The notes under the pieces are model-generated. The model searched no databases. It was not told the DNA's origin and saw nothing but the letters and a program-made list of their open reading frames with translations. A DNA stretch of 19,471 nucleotides, taken from NCBI GenBank assembly GCA_948823415.1, contig CAQKRU010000012.1:3334-22804 (forward strand), written 5' to 3'. Positions 8,098 through 15,213 of the stretch are shown one piece after another. The stretch's first letter is position 1. Every line of letters starts with the position of its first letter. Made by a program: the position numbers and the translations under genes. The stretch comes from an uncultured Eubacteriales bacterium (GTDB taxonomy: Bacteria; Bacillota; Clostridia; Oscillospirales; Acutalibacteraceae).

Positions 8098-9059
8098 GTG
8101 AAATTACGAATAGTGCTGGTATTTCTAAAAAAGAAAAAATGAATGTTGTGGCCATTGTAGGCCCCACGGCTTGCGGCAAGACAAAAATAGCGATTGAGCT
8201 TGCCAAGTTGTTTGATGGAGAGATCGTATCTGCGGATTCCATGCAGATTTACAAGGGCATGGACATCGGTACGGCGAAGCCCACCGCCGCTGAGATGGGC
8301 GAAATACCGCACCATTTGGTTGATTTTTTGGATATTGACAAAGAATTTAGCGTAGCAGATTACGTAAAAATGGCGAAGGAATGCATATTTGAGATAACAA
8401 ATCGGGGCAAATTGCCCATTATTGTTGGCGGAACGGGACTTTATGTAAGCTCCTTGATGAACAATGTTAACTTTGCTGAGCAAAAACCGGACTTGGAATT
8501 ACGGAAAAATTTGGTGAAAAAGTTAGAGACCGAAGGAGCGGCCTCTTTGCTGGCAGAGCTGGCTTCTTTTGATGAAGAAATGGCTAAAAAGCTGCACCCG
8601 AACGACACTCTTAGGATTATTCGTGCGATTGAAATTTACAAAGTAACCGGAGTTACTATGACGGAGCACATTGAGCGCTCTAAGAATGAGGAGCCGCCGT
8701 ATAATCCGGTGATTTTGGGCTTAACCTACCGAAGTAGAGAGCTTTTATACAATCAGATAAACAAGCGGGTAGACAAAATGCTCGATACGGGGCTAATTGA
8801 CGAAGCGCGGCAGGTTTTGGCGTCTGACTGCAGCAAAACCGCGATGAATGCTATTTGTTACAAGGAGTTAGCGCCTTACATAAATGGCCAATGCGATTTG
8901 GGTGCGGCTGTTGAAAATTTAAAACAGCAAACACGAAGGTACGCCAAGCGGCAGCTCACTTGGTTTAGAAAAGATGCCCGAGTAAACTGGGTTTTTGTTG
9001 ATGATTACTCTGACTTTGAAGAACTGCTGCGGGTTTGCACGGAAATCATAAAATTTTAA
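8094..9059 (+). CDS. miaA: tRNA dimethylallyltransferase MiaA
   Basis: Transfers a dimethylallyl group from DMAPP to N6 of A37 in tRNAs that read UNN codons, giving i6A, the substrate of MiaB encoded earlier in the same cluster. Motifs: the P-loop GPTACGKT (about 23-30), DSMQIYKGMDIGTAKPT, and GGTGLYVSSLM. The C-terminal half contains the RIIRAIE and RQLTWFR elements of the family. Length is 321 residues. The start at 8094 is translationally coupled to mutL through an ATGA overlap. It adds about 15 residues before MNVVAIVGPT; the internal ATG at 8139 would give a more typical N-terminus but has no clear Shine-Dalgarno site. The product call is firm and the exact start is not. Confidence 0.95.
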   Translation: MSEITNSAGISKKEKMNVVAIVGPTACGKTKIAIELAKLFDGEIVSADSMQIYKGMDIGTAKPTAAEMGEIPHHLVDFLDIDKEFSVADYVKMAKECIFEITNRGKLPIIVGGTGLYVSSLMNNVNFAEQKPDLELRKNLVKKLETEGAASLLAELASFDEEMAKKLHPNDTLRIIRAIEIYKVTGVTMTEHIERSKNEEPPYNPVILGLTYRSRELLYNQINKRVDKMLDTGLIDEARQVLASDCSKTAMNAICYKELAPYINGQCDLGAAVENLKQQTRRYAKRQLTWFRKDARVNWVFVDDYSDFEELLRVCTEIIKF

Positions 9060-9071
9060 AAAGCGTTAATT

Positions 9072-9083
9072 TTGTGATATAAT
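9072..9083 (+). promoter_or_regulatory. Extended -10 promoter core upstream of the HlyD-like gene
   Basis: TATAAT at 9078-9083 with TG one base before it (9075-9076) is a perfect extended -10. Only a poor -35 (TTTTAA, 9054-9059, 18-bp spacer) is available, and that overlaps the miaA stop. The 12-mer TTGTGATATAAT equals the one at 194-205. It lies about 50 bp before the next start codon and suggests a separate transcription unit after miaA. Confidence 0.6.
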
Positions 9084-9133
9084 ACTATAAATGTTGGGTA
9101 AAAAGTTTAATTTAAAACGACTTTTGGAACGAA

Positions 9134-10435
9134 ATGATGGGGAAAGTTGCTAAGAAAATTGTATGGACTTTTTTTGTTGGGATGATTCTGGTTTATGGGT
9201 CGTACCATGTGTTTGCTATGCTTTTTCCGAGCGTGAAGACCGAGGTTGCGCATATTGCGCGGGTTTATGACTCTATTGACGCTGACGGTTATATTATTCG
9301 GGACGAGCGGGTTATTTCGGACGATTTGTCTGGCGCGATAAGTTTTTGCTTGAGTGATGCGGATAAAATTGGCAAGGACGGTGTTATTGCGCGGGTTTAT
9401 AGCTCTGAAAGCCAAGGGATTTTACATAAAAAGGCCGAAGGGCTTGAAAAGGAAATTGCGAGGCTTGAGAATCTCAAAAATTTTGGCGGCTTTGCGCTAT
9501 CCTCAAATCCCGCTTCGATCGATCAGCAGTCTTATTTGGAGTTTAACAGCTTTATTAAAAATGTAAATAACTGCGAGTTTAACGCGTTGCCCAAACATCG
9601 CGATAATATTTTTTATTTGCTAAACGAGCGCCAGATTGCCGGTGGACAGGATTTGAATTTGGATGAAAAAATTTCTGGTTTAAAAAGTGAGCTAAATAAA
9701 TTGAGTTTGCAGGAGAATAATAGTAGCATTAAGAAGATTTTGGCGCAGCATTCTGGCTATTTTATGGGGACTGTGGACGGCTTTGAGGATGCTTTTAATT
9801 ACGACAGCGTGAAAAATATAATCGCAGAGCAGGTTAAAGCCTTGCTAAATGAGAGCTTTGCGCGGACACATAGTCGGACTCAGAATGCCGCTAAATTGGT
9901 GGTTAATTCGAACTGGTTTGTTGTTTGTGCTTTAAAACGGACGGATGCTTTGCAGCTTAGCTTGGATCAATACGTGGAGCTGGTTATGCCGCTTGCTAGC
10001 GCAGAAAAAATAAGGGCTAAGGTTGTTGCTATTAATCAATCGGGCGAGAATTCTGAATCGGCCGTCGTTTTTCAGTGCGACTATATTGACAAGAACACTT
10101 TGTCTATTCGCAATGAGCCCATTAAAATTAATATTTCGGAGTATCTGGGGCTCTCGGTTAGCAAGAGCGCTGTGCACGAGAAGACGTTGAGCCGGACTAT
10201 TACTGACGAAGCAACGGGGCAAGAAAAGGTTGTGCAAAAGGCTGTTAAGGGCGTTTATGTGCGGCGCGGCAAGCAGCTTGCTTTTAGGGAGATTGATATT
10301 ATTTTTTCTGGCGACGATTTTGTTATTTGCAATTTGGATGCGGATAAATCTAAACTTTTTTCCGAAAATACTATTAAAGAGTACGATGAGGTTGTTGTGA
10401 AGGGCCGCGACCTTTATGATGGTAAATTTGTTTAA
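9134..10435 (+). CDS. Membrane-anchored HlyD/adaptor-like protein of unknown role
   Basis: 433 residues with one N-terminal transmembrane anchor (about 9-30, after a short Lys-rich start) and the remainder probably extracytoplasmic. Residues 37-90 resemble the split barrel-sandwich (lipoyl-like) half of HlyD-type periplasmic adaptors: a DADGYIIRDERVI stretch, then DLSGAISF and a KIGKDGVIARVYS turn. A charged helical segment (about 98-116) looks like a coiled coil. The second half contains SGYFMGTVDGFE, and the C-terminus ends in a YDEVVVKGRDLYDGK motif. From memory, adaptor-like proteins of this kind occur just upstream of sepF in Clostridia, so a link to the cell envelope or division is possible; that is inference. 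No transporter partner is adjacent. The Shine-Dalgarno site is weak (TTGGAACG), and a second ATG at 9137 is equally possible. Confidence 0.75.
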   Translation: MMGKVAKKIVWTFFVGMILVYGSYHVFAMLFPSVKTEVAHIARVYDSIDADGYIIRDERVISDDLSGAISFCLSDADKIGKDGVIARVYSSESQGILHKKAEGLEKEIARLENLKNFGGFALSSNPASIDQQSYLEFNSFIKNVNNCEFNALPKHRDNIFYLLNERQIAGGQDLNLDEKISGLKSELNKLSLQENNSSIKKILAQHSGYFMGTVDGFEDAFNYDSVKNIIAEQVKALLNESFARTHSRTQNAAKLVVNSNWFVVCALKRTDALQLSLDQYVELVMPLASAEKIRAKVVAINQSGENSESAVVFQCDYIDKNTLSIRNEPIKINISEYLGLSVSKSAVHEKTLSRTITDEATGQEKVVQKAVKGVYVRRGKQLAFREIDIIFSGDDFVICNLDADKSKLFSENTIKEYDEVVVKGRDLYDGKFV

Positions 10436-10463
10436 GTTTTTCTTTTTCGTTACTATAAAATTA

Positions 10464-10478
10464 CCAAAAAAATTTTGG
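10464..10478. repeat. Palindrome upstream of the sepF promoter
   Basis: CCAAAAAAATTTTGG is a perfect 6-bp inverted repeat with a 3-nt centre. With only two G-C pairs and no following U-run it is a poor terminator. Its place about 30 bp before a -35 box would suit an activator or repressor site, but nothing proves this. Confidence 0.35.
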
Positions 10479-10507
10479 ACGTTTTCATAAAATGCAACGT
10501 TTATTTG

Positions 10508-10536
10508 TTGACATTGAAGAAAAAATTGTTCATAAT
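10508..10536 (+). promoter_or_regulatory. Near-consensus sigma-A promoter for sepF
   Basis: A perfect TTGACA -35 (10508-10513), a 17-bp spacer and CATAAT -10 (10531-10536, 5 of 6). This is the closest match to consensus noticed in the intergenic regions. Initiation near 10543 gives a leader of about 110 nt before sepF and could serve the downstream sepF-divIVA-ileS series. Confidence 0.75.
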
Positions 10537-10587
10537 ATTATTAATTGGGTTTGCGCCTTTATTTTATGTGAACCTTTTTGCCTTTTG

Positions 10588-10614
10588 AATTCCGATTTTT
10601 TCTAAATTGGAATT
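10588..10614 (+). other. Leader hairpin upstream of sepF
   Basis: AATTCCGATTT (10588-10598) pairs with AAATTGGAATT (10604-10614) over 11 bp with one G-U pair and a 5-nt loop. It lies inside the predicted leader, 23 nt before the GGGAGG site, leaving that site accessible. It is followed by A-rich rather than U-rich sequence, so it is not an intrinsic terminator on this strand. RNA stability or translational control is possible. Confidence 0.45.
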
Positions 10615-10651
10615 TAATTATAAAAATAAAAAATTTTGGGAGGCTAAAATT

Positions 10652-11107
10652 ATGCCAGGATTAGTACAAAAATTTAAGGAAATGTTAACCCCGCCAGAAG
10701 ACGAATTTGAGTATGACTATGAACAAGACAGTTTTGAAAGTTGGACTAATAAAAAGAACGAACAAAAAAATTCATCAACACGCGCCAGTGCTCAAAATAA
10801 TAAGGTTGTAAATATCCATGCTACGGCTCAACTTCAGGTAGTTTTGTTTAAACCGGAGCGCTTTGGCGAGGATACTCGCGCTATTGCGGACGAACTTATT
10901 AAAATGCATACTGTTGTTTTGAATTTGGAAAATACTGACAGGGACGAAGCTCGCCGGATTCTTGACTTTTTGAGCGGCGTTGCGTATGCTAACAGCGGCC
11001 AGATTAAGAAGGTGGCCACTAGCACTTATATCATTACGCCTTATAACGTTGGTTTGACTGGGGACGATCTTTTGGACGAACTTGAGAATAACGGCGTTTA
11101 TTTTTAA
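10652..11107 (+). CDS. sepF: Cell division protein SepF
   Basis: Membrane-associated FtsZ tether that helps Z-ring assembly at the inner face of the membrane. From the ATG at 10652 it has 151 residues, typical for SepF. The N-terminus MPGLVQKFKEML forms the amphipathic membrane-binding helix. An acidic, Tyr-rich linker follows, and then the SepF fold from about residue 50, with VNIHATAQLQVVLFKPERF, DTRAIADEL, TVVLNLENTDRDEARRILDFLSG and the IKKVATSTYIITP strand. A TTG at 10607 opens the same frame 45 nt earlier, but GGGAGG (10638-10643) sits 8 nt before 10652 and the extra 15 residues are not SepF-like, so the ATG is preferred. divIVA follows after 30 nt. Confidence 0.95.
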   Translation: MPGLVQKFKEMLTPPEDEFEYDYEQDSFESWTNKKNEQKNSSTRASAQNNKVVNIHATAQLQVVLFKPERFGEDTRAIADELIKMHTVVLNLENTDRDEARRILDFLSGVAYANSGQIKKVATSTYIITPYNVGLTGDDLLDELENNGVYF

Positions 11108-11137
11108 TGAATTCTGTACAGCGTTGGAGGAATTTTT

Positions 11138-11806
11138 ATGTTGACTGTTAATGATATTAAGGACGTCAAATTTGGTAAGTCGGGCTTTGGCGGCTACAAG
11201 GCCGAGGATGTTGATAATTTTTTGGATGAGGTGCAGGTCTCTTACGAAAAGCTTCAGAAGGAGGTTTTGGACCTGACCGAGAAAATTAAAATTCTGGCCG
11301 ATAGGGTGGGGCAATACCGCGAAGATGAAGATAGTGTTAAAACTGCTTTGGTGAGTGCTCAGAAGCTCTCTACGGCGGCTATTGCGGACGCTAAGAAGGA
11401 GGCTGACGCTATTGTTGCTGACGCTAGGCTTCGTGCGGACCAGATATTAAATAGCATAAACGGCGATGTGTTGCGGCAGAAAGAGACTTTGGCCAGCATG
11501 AAGAAGGCCGTTAAGGACTTTCGCTCTAATATTTTGTCTTTGTACAAGGAGCACTTAAAGTTGGTGAACTCCTTTAACGCAGAAGACCGTCTGCCCGCCG
11601 ATTTTAACTCTAAAAATAACGCTAGTGTCGCTAATAAGCCTGTTGCTAAAAACGAGACTGCTATAAATAACGAAAAAGTTGTTGAGCCACCTGTGCCTAC
11701 AGTTGAGGCCGCTGCAGAAGATCCGAATGCTGAGATGCCGGGTTCGAGTAAATTTGCGGATTTGCAATTTGGCGAAGATTACAGTATTAGTGAGCCTGTT
11801 AAGTGA
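11138..11806 (+). CDS. divIVA: DivIVA family cell-pole/septum protein
   Basis: Coiled-coil protein that binds negatively curved membrane at septa and poles and recruits division or wall-growth factors. The 222-residue product starts with the conserved lipid-binding domain: VNDIKDVKFGKSGFGGYKAEDVDNFL, whose GGYKAEDVDNFL matches the GY..eeVD.FL family core. Heptad-like helical sequence runs to about residue 150 and includes an Ala/Asp-rich stretch (ADAKKEADAIVADARLRADQIL). A disordered Pro/Ala/Asn linker follows, and the protein ends in FADLQFGEDY, a short C-terminal motif that looks conserved rather than random. The ATG at 11138 has TTGGAGGAA upstream. The position after sepF is the common Firmicute arrangement. 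Confidence 0.92.
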   Translation: MLTVNDIKDVKFGKSGFGGYKAEDVDNFLDEVQVSYEKLQKEVLDLTEKIKILADRVGQYREDEDSVKTALVSAQKLSTAAIADAKKEADAIVADARLRADQILNSINGDVLRQKETLASMKKAVKDFRSNILSLYKEHLKLVNSFNAEDRLPADFNSKNNASVANKPVAKNETAINNEKVVEPPVPTVEAAAEDPNAEMPGSSKFADLQFGEDYSISEPVK

Positions 11807-11862
11807 GCGAGAGTTAGCCGAAGTTGAATGTATGTGAGAATTTTTGAGGAGAGTTGTTATAG

Positions 11863-14661
11863 ATGCCTGAGGATTACAATGCTACGCTGAATCTTCCTAA
11901 AACGGAGTTCCCGATGCGCGCGGGGCTGCCGCAGCGCGAGCCTGGATTTTTGGAAAAGTGGGAGAATGAGGCTTTATACGATAAATTGATGCAAAAGAAC
12001 GAAGGAAAACCGCTTTATATCATGCATGACGGCCCTCCTTACGCCAACGGAAGCATACATATTGGTCACGCTTTGAATCACATTTTGAAGGACTTTATTG
12101 TTAAATATAAGAATATGTCGGGCTTTAAGGCGCCTTTTGTGCCGGGGTGGGATACTCACGGGCTGCCCACGGAACTTAAAGCTCGCAAAAAGGCCGGCGT
12201 TAGCAATTCTGCCGAAATTTCGGATATGGAGCTTCGCAAGCTGTGCCGTGACTTCGTTTTGGATTATATCGATGATCAGAGGGGGCAGTTTAAGCGGCTT
12301 GGCATTTTGGCGGACTGGGACAATCCGTACATTACTTTGCATAAGGAGTACGAGGCCAAGCAGATTGAGGTTTTTGCTAAGATGGCTTGCGATGGGCATA
12401 TTTATCGCGGGCTGAAGCCGGTTTATTGGTGCTCGGATTGCAAGACGGCGCTTGCTGAGGCCGAAATCGAGTACGCAAATGACGTTTGTTACTCGGTTTA
12501 TGTGAAGTTTAGGGTCAAAAACGACAATGGAAAGCTCACGGCGTTGGGTGTGGACTTGAGCAAAACTTATTTTGTCATTTGGACGACGACGACCTGGACT
12601 TTGCCGGGGAATGTGGCGATTTGCGTTGGCCCGGACTTTAAATATAATGTGGTGAGGGCTGGCGATGAGTTCTACATTGTTGCCGATAAGCTTTGTGAGT
12701 CTGCGATGGGCAAGGCGAGTATAGGCGATTATCAAGCGGTTGGTTCATTGACTGGCGCTGAACTTGAGCTTATGACTGCTGAGCATCCGTTTTTAGACCG
12801 GGAATCTTTAGTCATTGTGGGGGATCATGTGACTTTGGAGACTGGCACGGGGTGCGTTCACACGGCGCCGGGGCACGGAGTTGAGGACTTCGACATTTGC
12901 CAAAATTACAAGCAGATTGACGTTATTGTTCCGGTTGATGAGAACGGCGTATTGACGGCGGAGGCCGGGCAGTTTGCGGGGCTTTCGACCGAAAAAGCTG
13001 GCGCGGCTATTGCTAGGCATCTTGAAAGCACGGGTGCACTTTTTGCGACGGAAAAAATTGACCACCAATACCCACACTGCTGGCGCTGCAAACATCCGAT
13101 TATTTTCAGGGCCACTGAGCAGTGGTTTTGCTCGGTTGCGGATTTTAAGGACAAGGCTGTTGACGCGATTCGCAGCGTTAAGTGGCTTCCGGCTTGGGGG
13201 CAGGACCGGATTACCGCTATGGTTAAGGACCGCAAGGACTGGTGCATTTCTCGGCAGAGAAAGTGGGGCGTGCCTTTGCCGATTTTCTTTTGCAAAGACT
13301 GCGGCGAGCCTTTGATCGATAAAGACGTTATGCTGCATGTGGCTGATATTTTTAAAGAAAATGGCTCAGATGCTTGGTTTGAGCGACCTGCTGAAGAACT
13401 TTTGCCAGAGGGTGTGAGATGCCAAAAATGTGGTAGCTGTGATTTTAGGAAAGAGACCGACATTATGGACGTTTGGTTTGACTCTGGCGTATCACATGCG
13501 GCGGTTTGCGCATTGAGAGACGACCTTGCTTGCCCGGCGGACCTATATTTTGAAGGAGCTGACCAATATCGCGGTTGGTTTCAGTCTTCGCTTTTGACCT
13601 CTGTTGCCACTACGGGCGCGGCGCCTTATAAGATGGCTGTTTCTCACGGCTGGGTTGTTGATGGCGAGGGCAAAAAGCAGTCTAAGTCTTTGGGCAATGG
13701 AATTGAGCCGCAGCAGATTGTTAACCAGTATGGCGCGGATATCTTGAGGCTTTGGGTCGCTTCTTCTGATTATCATGCGGATGTGCGGATTTCGCCTGAA
13801 ATTTTGAAGCAGCTTTCGGAGGCCTATCGAAAGATCAGGAATACCGCCAGATATATTTTGGGGAACCTCTATGATTTCGACTCGAATGCGGATATGGTCG
13901 ACTTAGACGAGCTGATGCCGATGGATAAGTGGGCGCTTGACAAGCTCAATAAGCTTATTGACAAGGCTAGGGACGCCTACGAGAATTTTGAGTTTCATCA
14001 GATTTACCACAGTGTGCGGAAGTTTTGCGTGGTGGATATGTCTAATTTTTATTTTGACGTTTTGAAGGATCGCCTTTATGTCGAGGCTGCGGACAGCTTA
14101 TTGCGACGGGCTGCTCAGACTACTATTTACTATATTTTGAATGTAATTACCCGATTGCTGGCGCCGATTCTTGCTTTTACGGCAGAAGAAATTTGGGAGC
14201 ACGTACCTCACGCCAAAGGTGACGATGTTGGTTCGGTTTTGTTTAATCCTATGCCGGAAAAACTCGATATAAACGTTAGTGAGGGCTTTGTTGAAACTTG
14301 GGACAAAATCGAGCAGTTGAGAGAAGCCGTTCAAAAAGCGTTAGAGATGGCAAGAGAAGCCAAAACGATCGGTTCTTCTTTGGAGGCATGCGTAGTTTTG
14401 CACTGCGACGGTGAACTTTACGATTTTGTTGAATCGATGGGGGATAAACTTAAGGAAATTTTTATTGTTTCTCAAGTTAAGCTGGAAAATACTGGTGAGG
14501 GAGAATATGTTGCAGAGAATATGCCCGGTTTGTCAGTTACTATTGCTTGCGCTGAGGGCAAAAAATGCGAGCGCTGCTGGACTTTTAGCACTACTGTTGG
14601 AGAAAATGTTAATAGCGAGAATGTCTGCAGCCGCTGTGTATCTATATTGTCTAAAAAGTAA
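11863..14661 (+). CDS. ileS: Isoleucyl-tRNA synthetase (type 1)
   Basis: Class I synthetase that charges tRNA-Ile and edits misactivated valine. The 932 residues fit bacterial type 1 IleRS. The signature HIGH is at 66-69. The CP1 editing domain shows TTTTWTLPGN and HTAPGHG (333-339) with the conserved Asp at 342. The KMSKS loop reads KQSKS (605-609), an unusual second residue. Cys pairs CKDC...CQKC lie before the catalytic DIMDVWFDSGVSH region, and the C-terminal zinc site is C902, C905, C922 and C925 (CERCWTF...CSRC). The ATG at 11863 is preceded by GAGGAGAG. Only 56 nt separate it from divIVA and no T-box leader fits there, so expression probably follows upstream promoters. lspA follows after 84 nt. 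Confidence 0.97.
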   Translation: MPEDYNATLNLPKTEFPMRAGLPQREPGFLEKWENEALYDKLMQKNEGKPLYIMHDGPPYANGSIHIGHALNHILKDFIVKYKNMSGFKAPFVPGWDTHGLPTELKARKKAGVSNSAEISDMELRKLCRDFVLDYIDDQRGQFKRLGILADWDNPYITLHKEYEAKQIEVFAKMACDGHIYRGLKPVYWCSDCKTALAEAEIEYANDVCYSVYVKFRVKNDNGKLTALGVDLSKTYFVIWTTTTWTLPGNVAICVGPDFKYNVVRAGDEFYIVADKLCESAMGKASIGDYQAVGSLTGAELELMTAEHPFLDRESLVIVGDHVTLETGTGCVHTAPGHGVEDFDICQNYKQIDVIVPVDENGVLTAEAGQFAGLSTEKAGAAIARHLESTGALFATEKIDHQYPHCWRCKHPIIFRATEQWFCSVADFKDKAVDAIRSVKWLPAWGQDRITAMVKDRKDWCISRQRKWGVPLPIFFCKDCGEPLIDKDVMLHVADIFKENGSDAWFERPAEELLPEGVRCQKCGSCDFRKETDIMDVWFDSGVSHAAVCALRDDLACPADLYFEGADQYRGWFQSSLLTSVATTGAAPYKMAVSHGWVVDGEGKKQSKSLGNGIEPQQIVNQYGADILRLWVASSDYHADVRISPEILKQLSEAYRKIRNTARYILGNLYDFDSNADMVDLDELMPMDKWALDKLNKLIDKARDAYENFEFHQIYHSVRKFCVVDMSNFYFDVLKDRLYVEAADSLLRRAAQTTIYYILNVITRLLAPILAFTAEEIWEHVPHAKGDDVGSVLFNPMPEKLDINVSEGFVETWDKIEQLREAVQKALEMAREAKTIGSSLEACVVLHCDGELYDFVESMGDKLKEIFIVSQVKLENTGEGEYVAENMPGLSVTIACAEGKKCERCWTFSTTVGENVNSENVCSRCVSILSKK

Positions 14662-14674
14662 ATTTAGAAGATTG

Positions 14675-14704
14675 CGGTGTGTCTTGGGTTATTGAGATGC
14701 ACCG
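14675..14704 (+). other. RNA hairpin between ileS and lspA
   Basis: CGGTGTGTCT (14675-14684) pairs with AGATGCACCG (14695-14704) over 10 bp, including two G-U pairs, around a 10-nt loop. It begins 13 nt after the ileS stop. The sequence after it (TTAATTTT) has too short and interrupted a U-run for a confident terminator. It could be a weak terminator or attenuator, or a stabilising 3' end for ileS mRNA. Confidence 0.45.
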
Positions 14705-14745
14705 TTAATTTTAAAGCTTAAGAAGGTAGGGAGGGCGAGATTTGT

Positions 14746-15207
14746 ATGACGAAGTGGATGTGGATTTTTGTTTTGGAGCTTGTGGCGATTGACCAGAGCC
14801 TGAAGCACATTGCCAGGACTCGTTTGAAGTTTAGCGAATATCTTAGTGTTATTCCCAATTTGCTGGACGTTACTTACGTTGAAAACAGGGGCGCCGCCTT
14901 TGGAATGCTCCAGAATCAGCAATGGTTCTTTATTCTTTTTGCTTTTAGCGTGATTGCGATTCTTGTTTATTTGATAAAGTTTAAGAAAGTTAATCACAAT
15001 CTTTTTTTGACTTCGGCTACTTTGCTGATTTCTGGCGGGATTGGGAACCTTATAGACAGGGTTTGTTTGGGCTATGTCGTGGATTATATGAAGTTTTCGT
15101 TTTTTACTACGGTTTGCAATTTTGCCGACATCTGTATCGTTGCGGGCACCGTACTTTTGAGCGTTTATATTTTGTTTTATCATAAATCGTCAAAAATTAG
15201 GGGCTAG
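14746..15207 (+). CDS. lspA: Lipoprotein signal peptidase (signal peptidase II)
   Basis: Membrane aspartyl protease that removes the signal peptide from diacylglyceryl-modified prolipoproteins. 153 residues with four hydrophobic segments, roughly 4-20, 60-77, 86-101 and 128-146. Conserved motifs are all present: DQ at 16-17 with the following Lys, NRGAAFG (47-53), GNLIDR (100-105) and VVDYMKF (111-117), then NFAD (125-128). The catalytic aspartates by family alignment are D104 and D128. The ATG at 14746 follows GGGAGGG (14729-14735). The rluD start lies only 6 nt past the stop, the usual lspA-rluD coupling of Firmicutes. The substrates would be lipoproteins encoded elsewhere. Confidence 0.96.
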   Translation: MTKWMWIFVLELVAIDQSLKHIARTRLKFSEYLSVIPNLLDVTYVENRGAAFGMLQNQQWFFILFAFSVIAILVYLIKFKKVNHNLFLTSATLLISGGIGNLIDRVCLGYVVDYMKFSFFTTVCNFADICIVAGTVLLSVYILFYHKSSKIRG

Positions 15208-15213
15208 GTTTTT

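Larger units (their letters stand above)
10436..10651 (+). promoter_or_regulatory. 216-nt regulatory gap before sepF
   Basis: No gene was seen here. The gap is very AT-rich and contains, in order: a CCAAAAAAATTTTGG palindrome (10464-10478), an ACGTT/AACGT inverted repeat (10479-10500), a strong promoter (10508-10536), an 11-bp leader hairpin (10588-10614) and the sepF ribosome binding site. In many Clostridia a YggS-type PLP protein gene sits next to sepF; it is absent here, and the gap shows no remnant that I can recognise. Confidence 0.6.

Noticed and set aside
10464..10478. Rho-independent terminator after the HlyD-like gene
   Set aside because: The stem has only two G-C pairs and no following U-run, so it was kept only as a palindrome.
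10607..10651. N-terminal extension of sepF from TTG 10607
   Set aside because: The added residues do not resemble SepF, and the GGGAGG site belongs to the ATG at 10652.
11974..12735. 253-codon minus-strand open frame
   Set aside because: Antisense to ileS, with no recognisable motif; explained by codon bias of the true gene.
14675..14716. Confident intrinsic terminator after ileS
   Set aside because: The stem is good but the tail is TTAATTTTAAAG, too short and interrupted a U-run; reported as a hairpin of unknown role.
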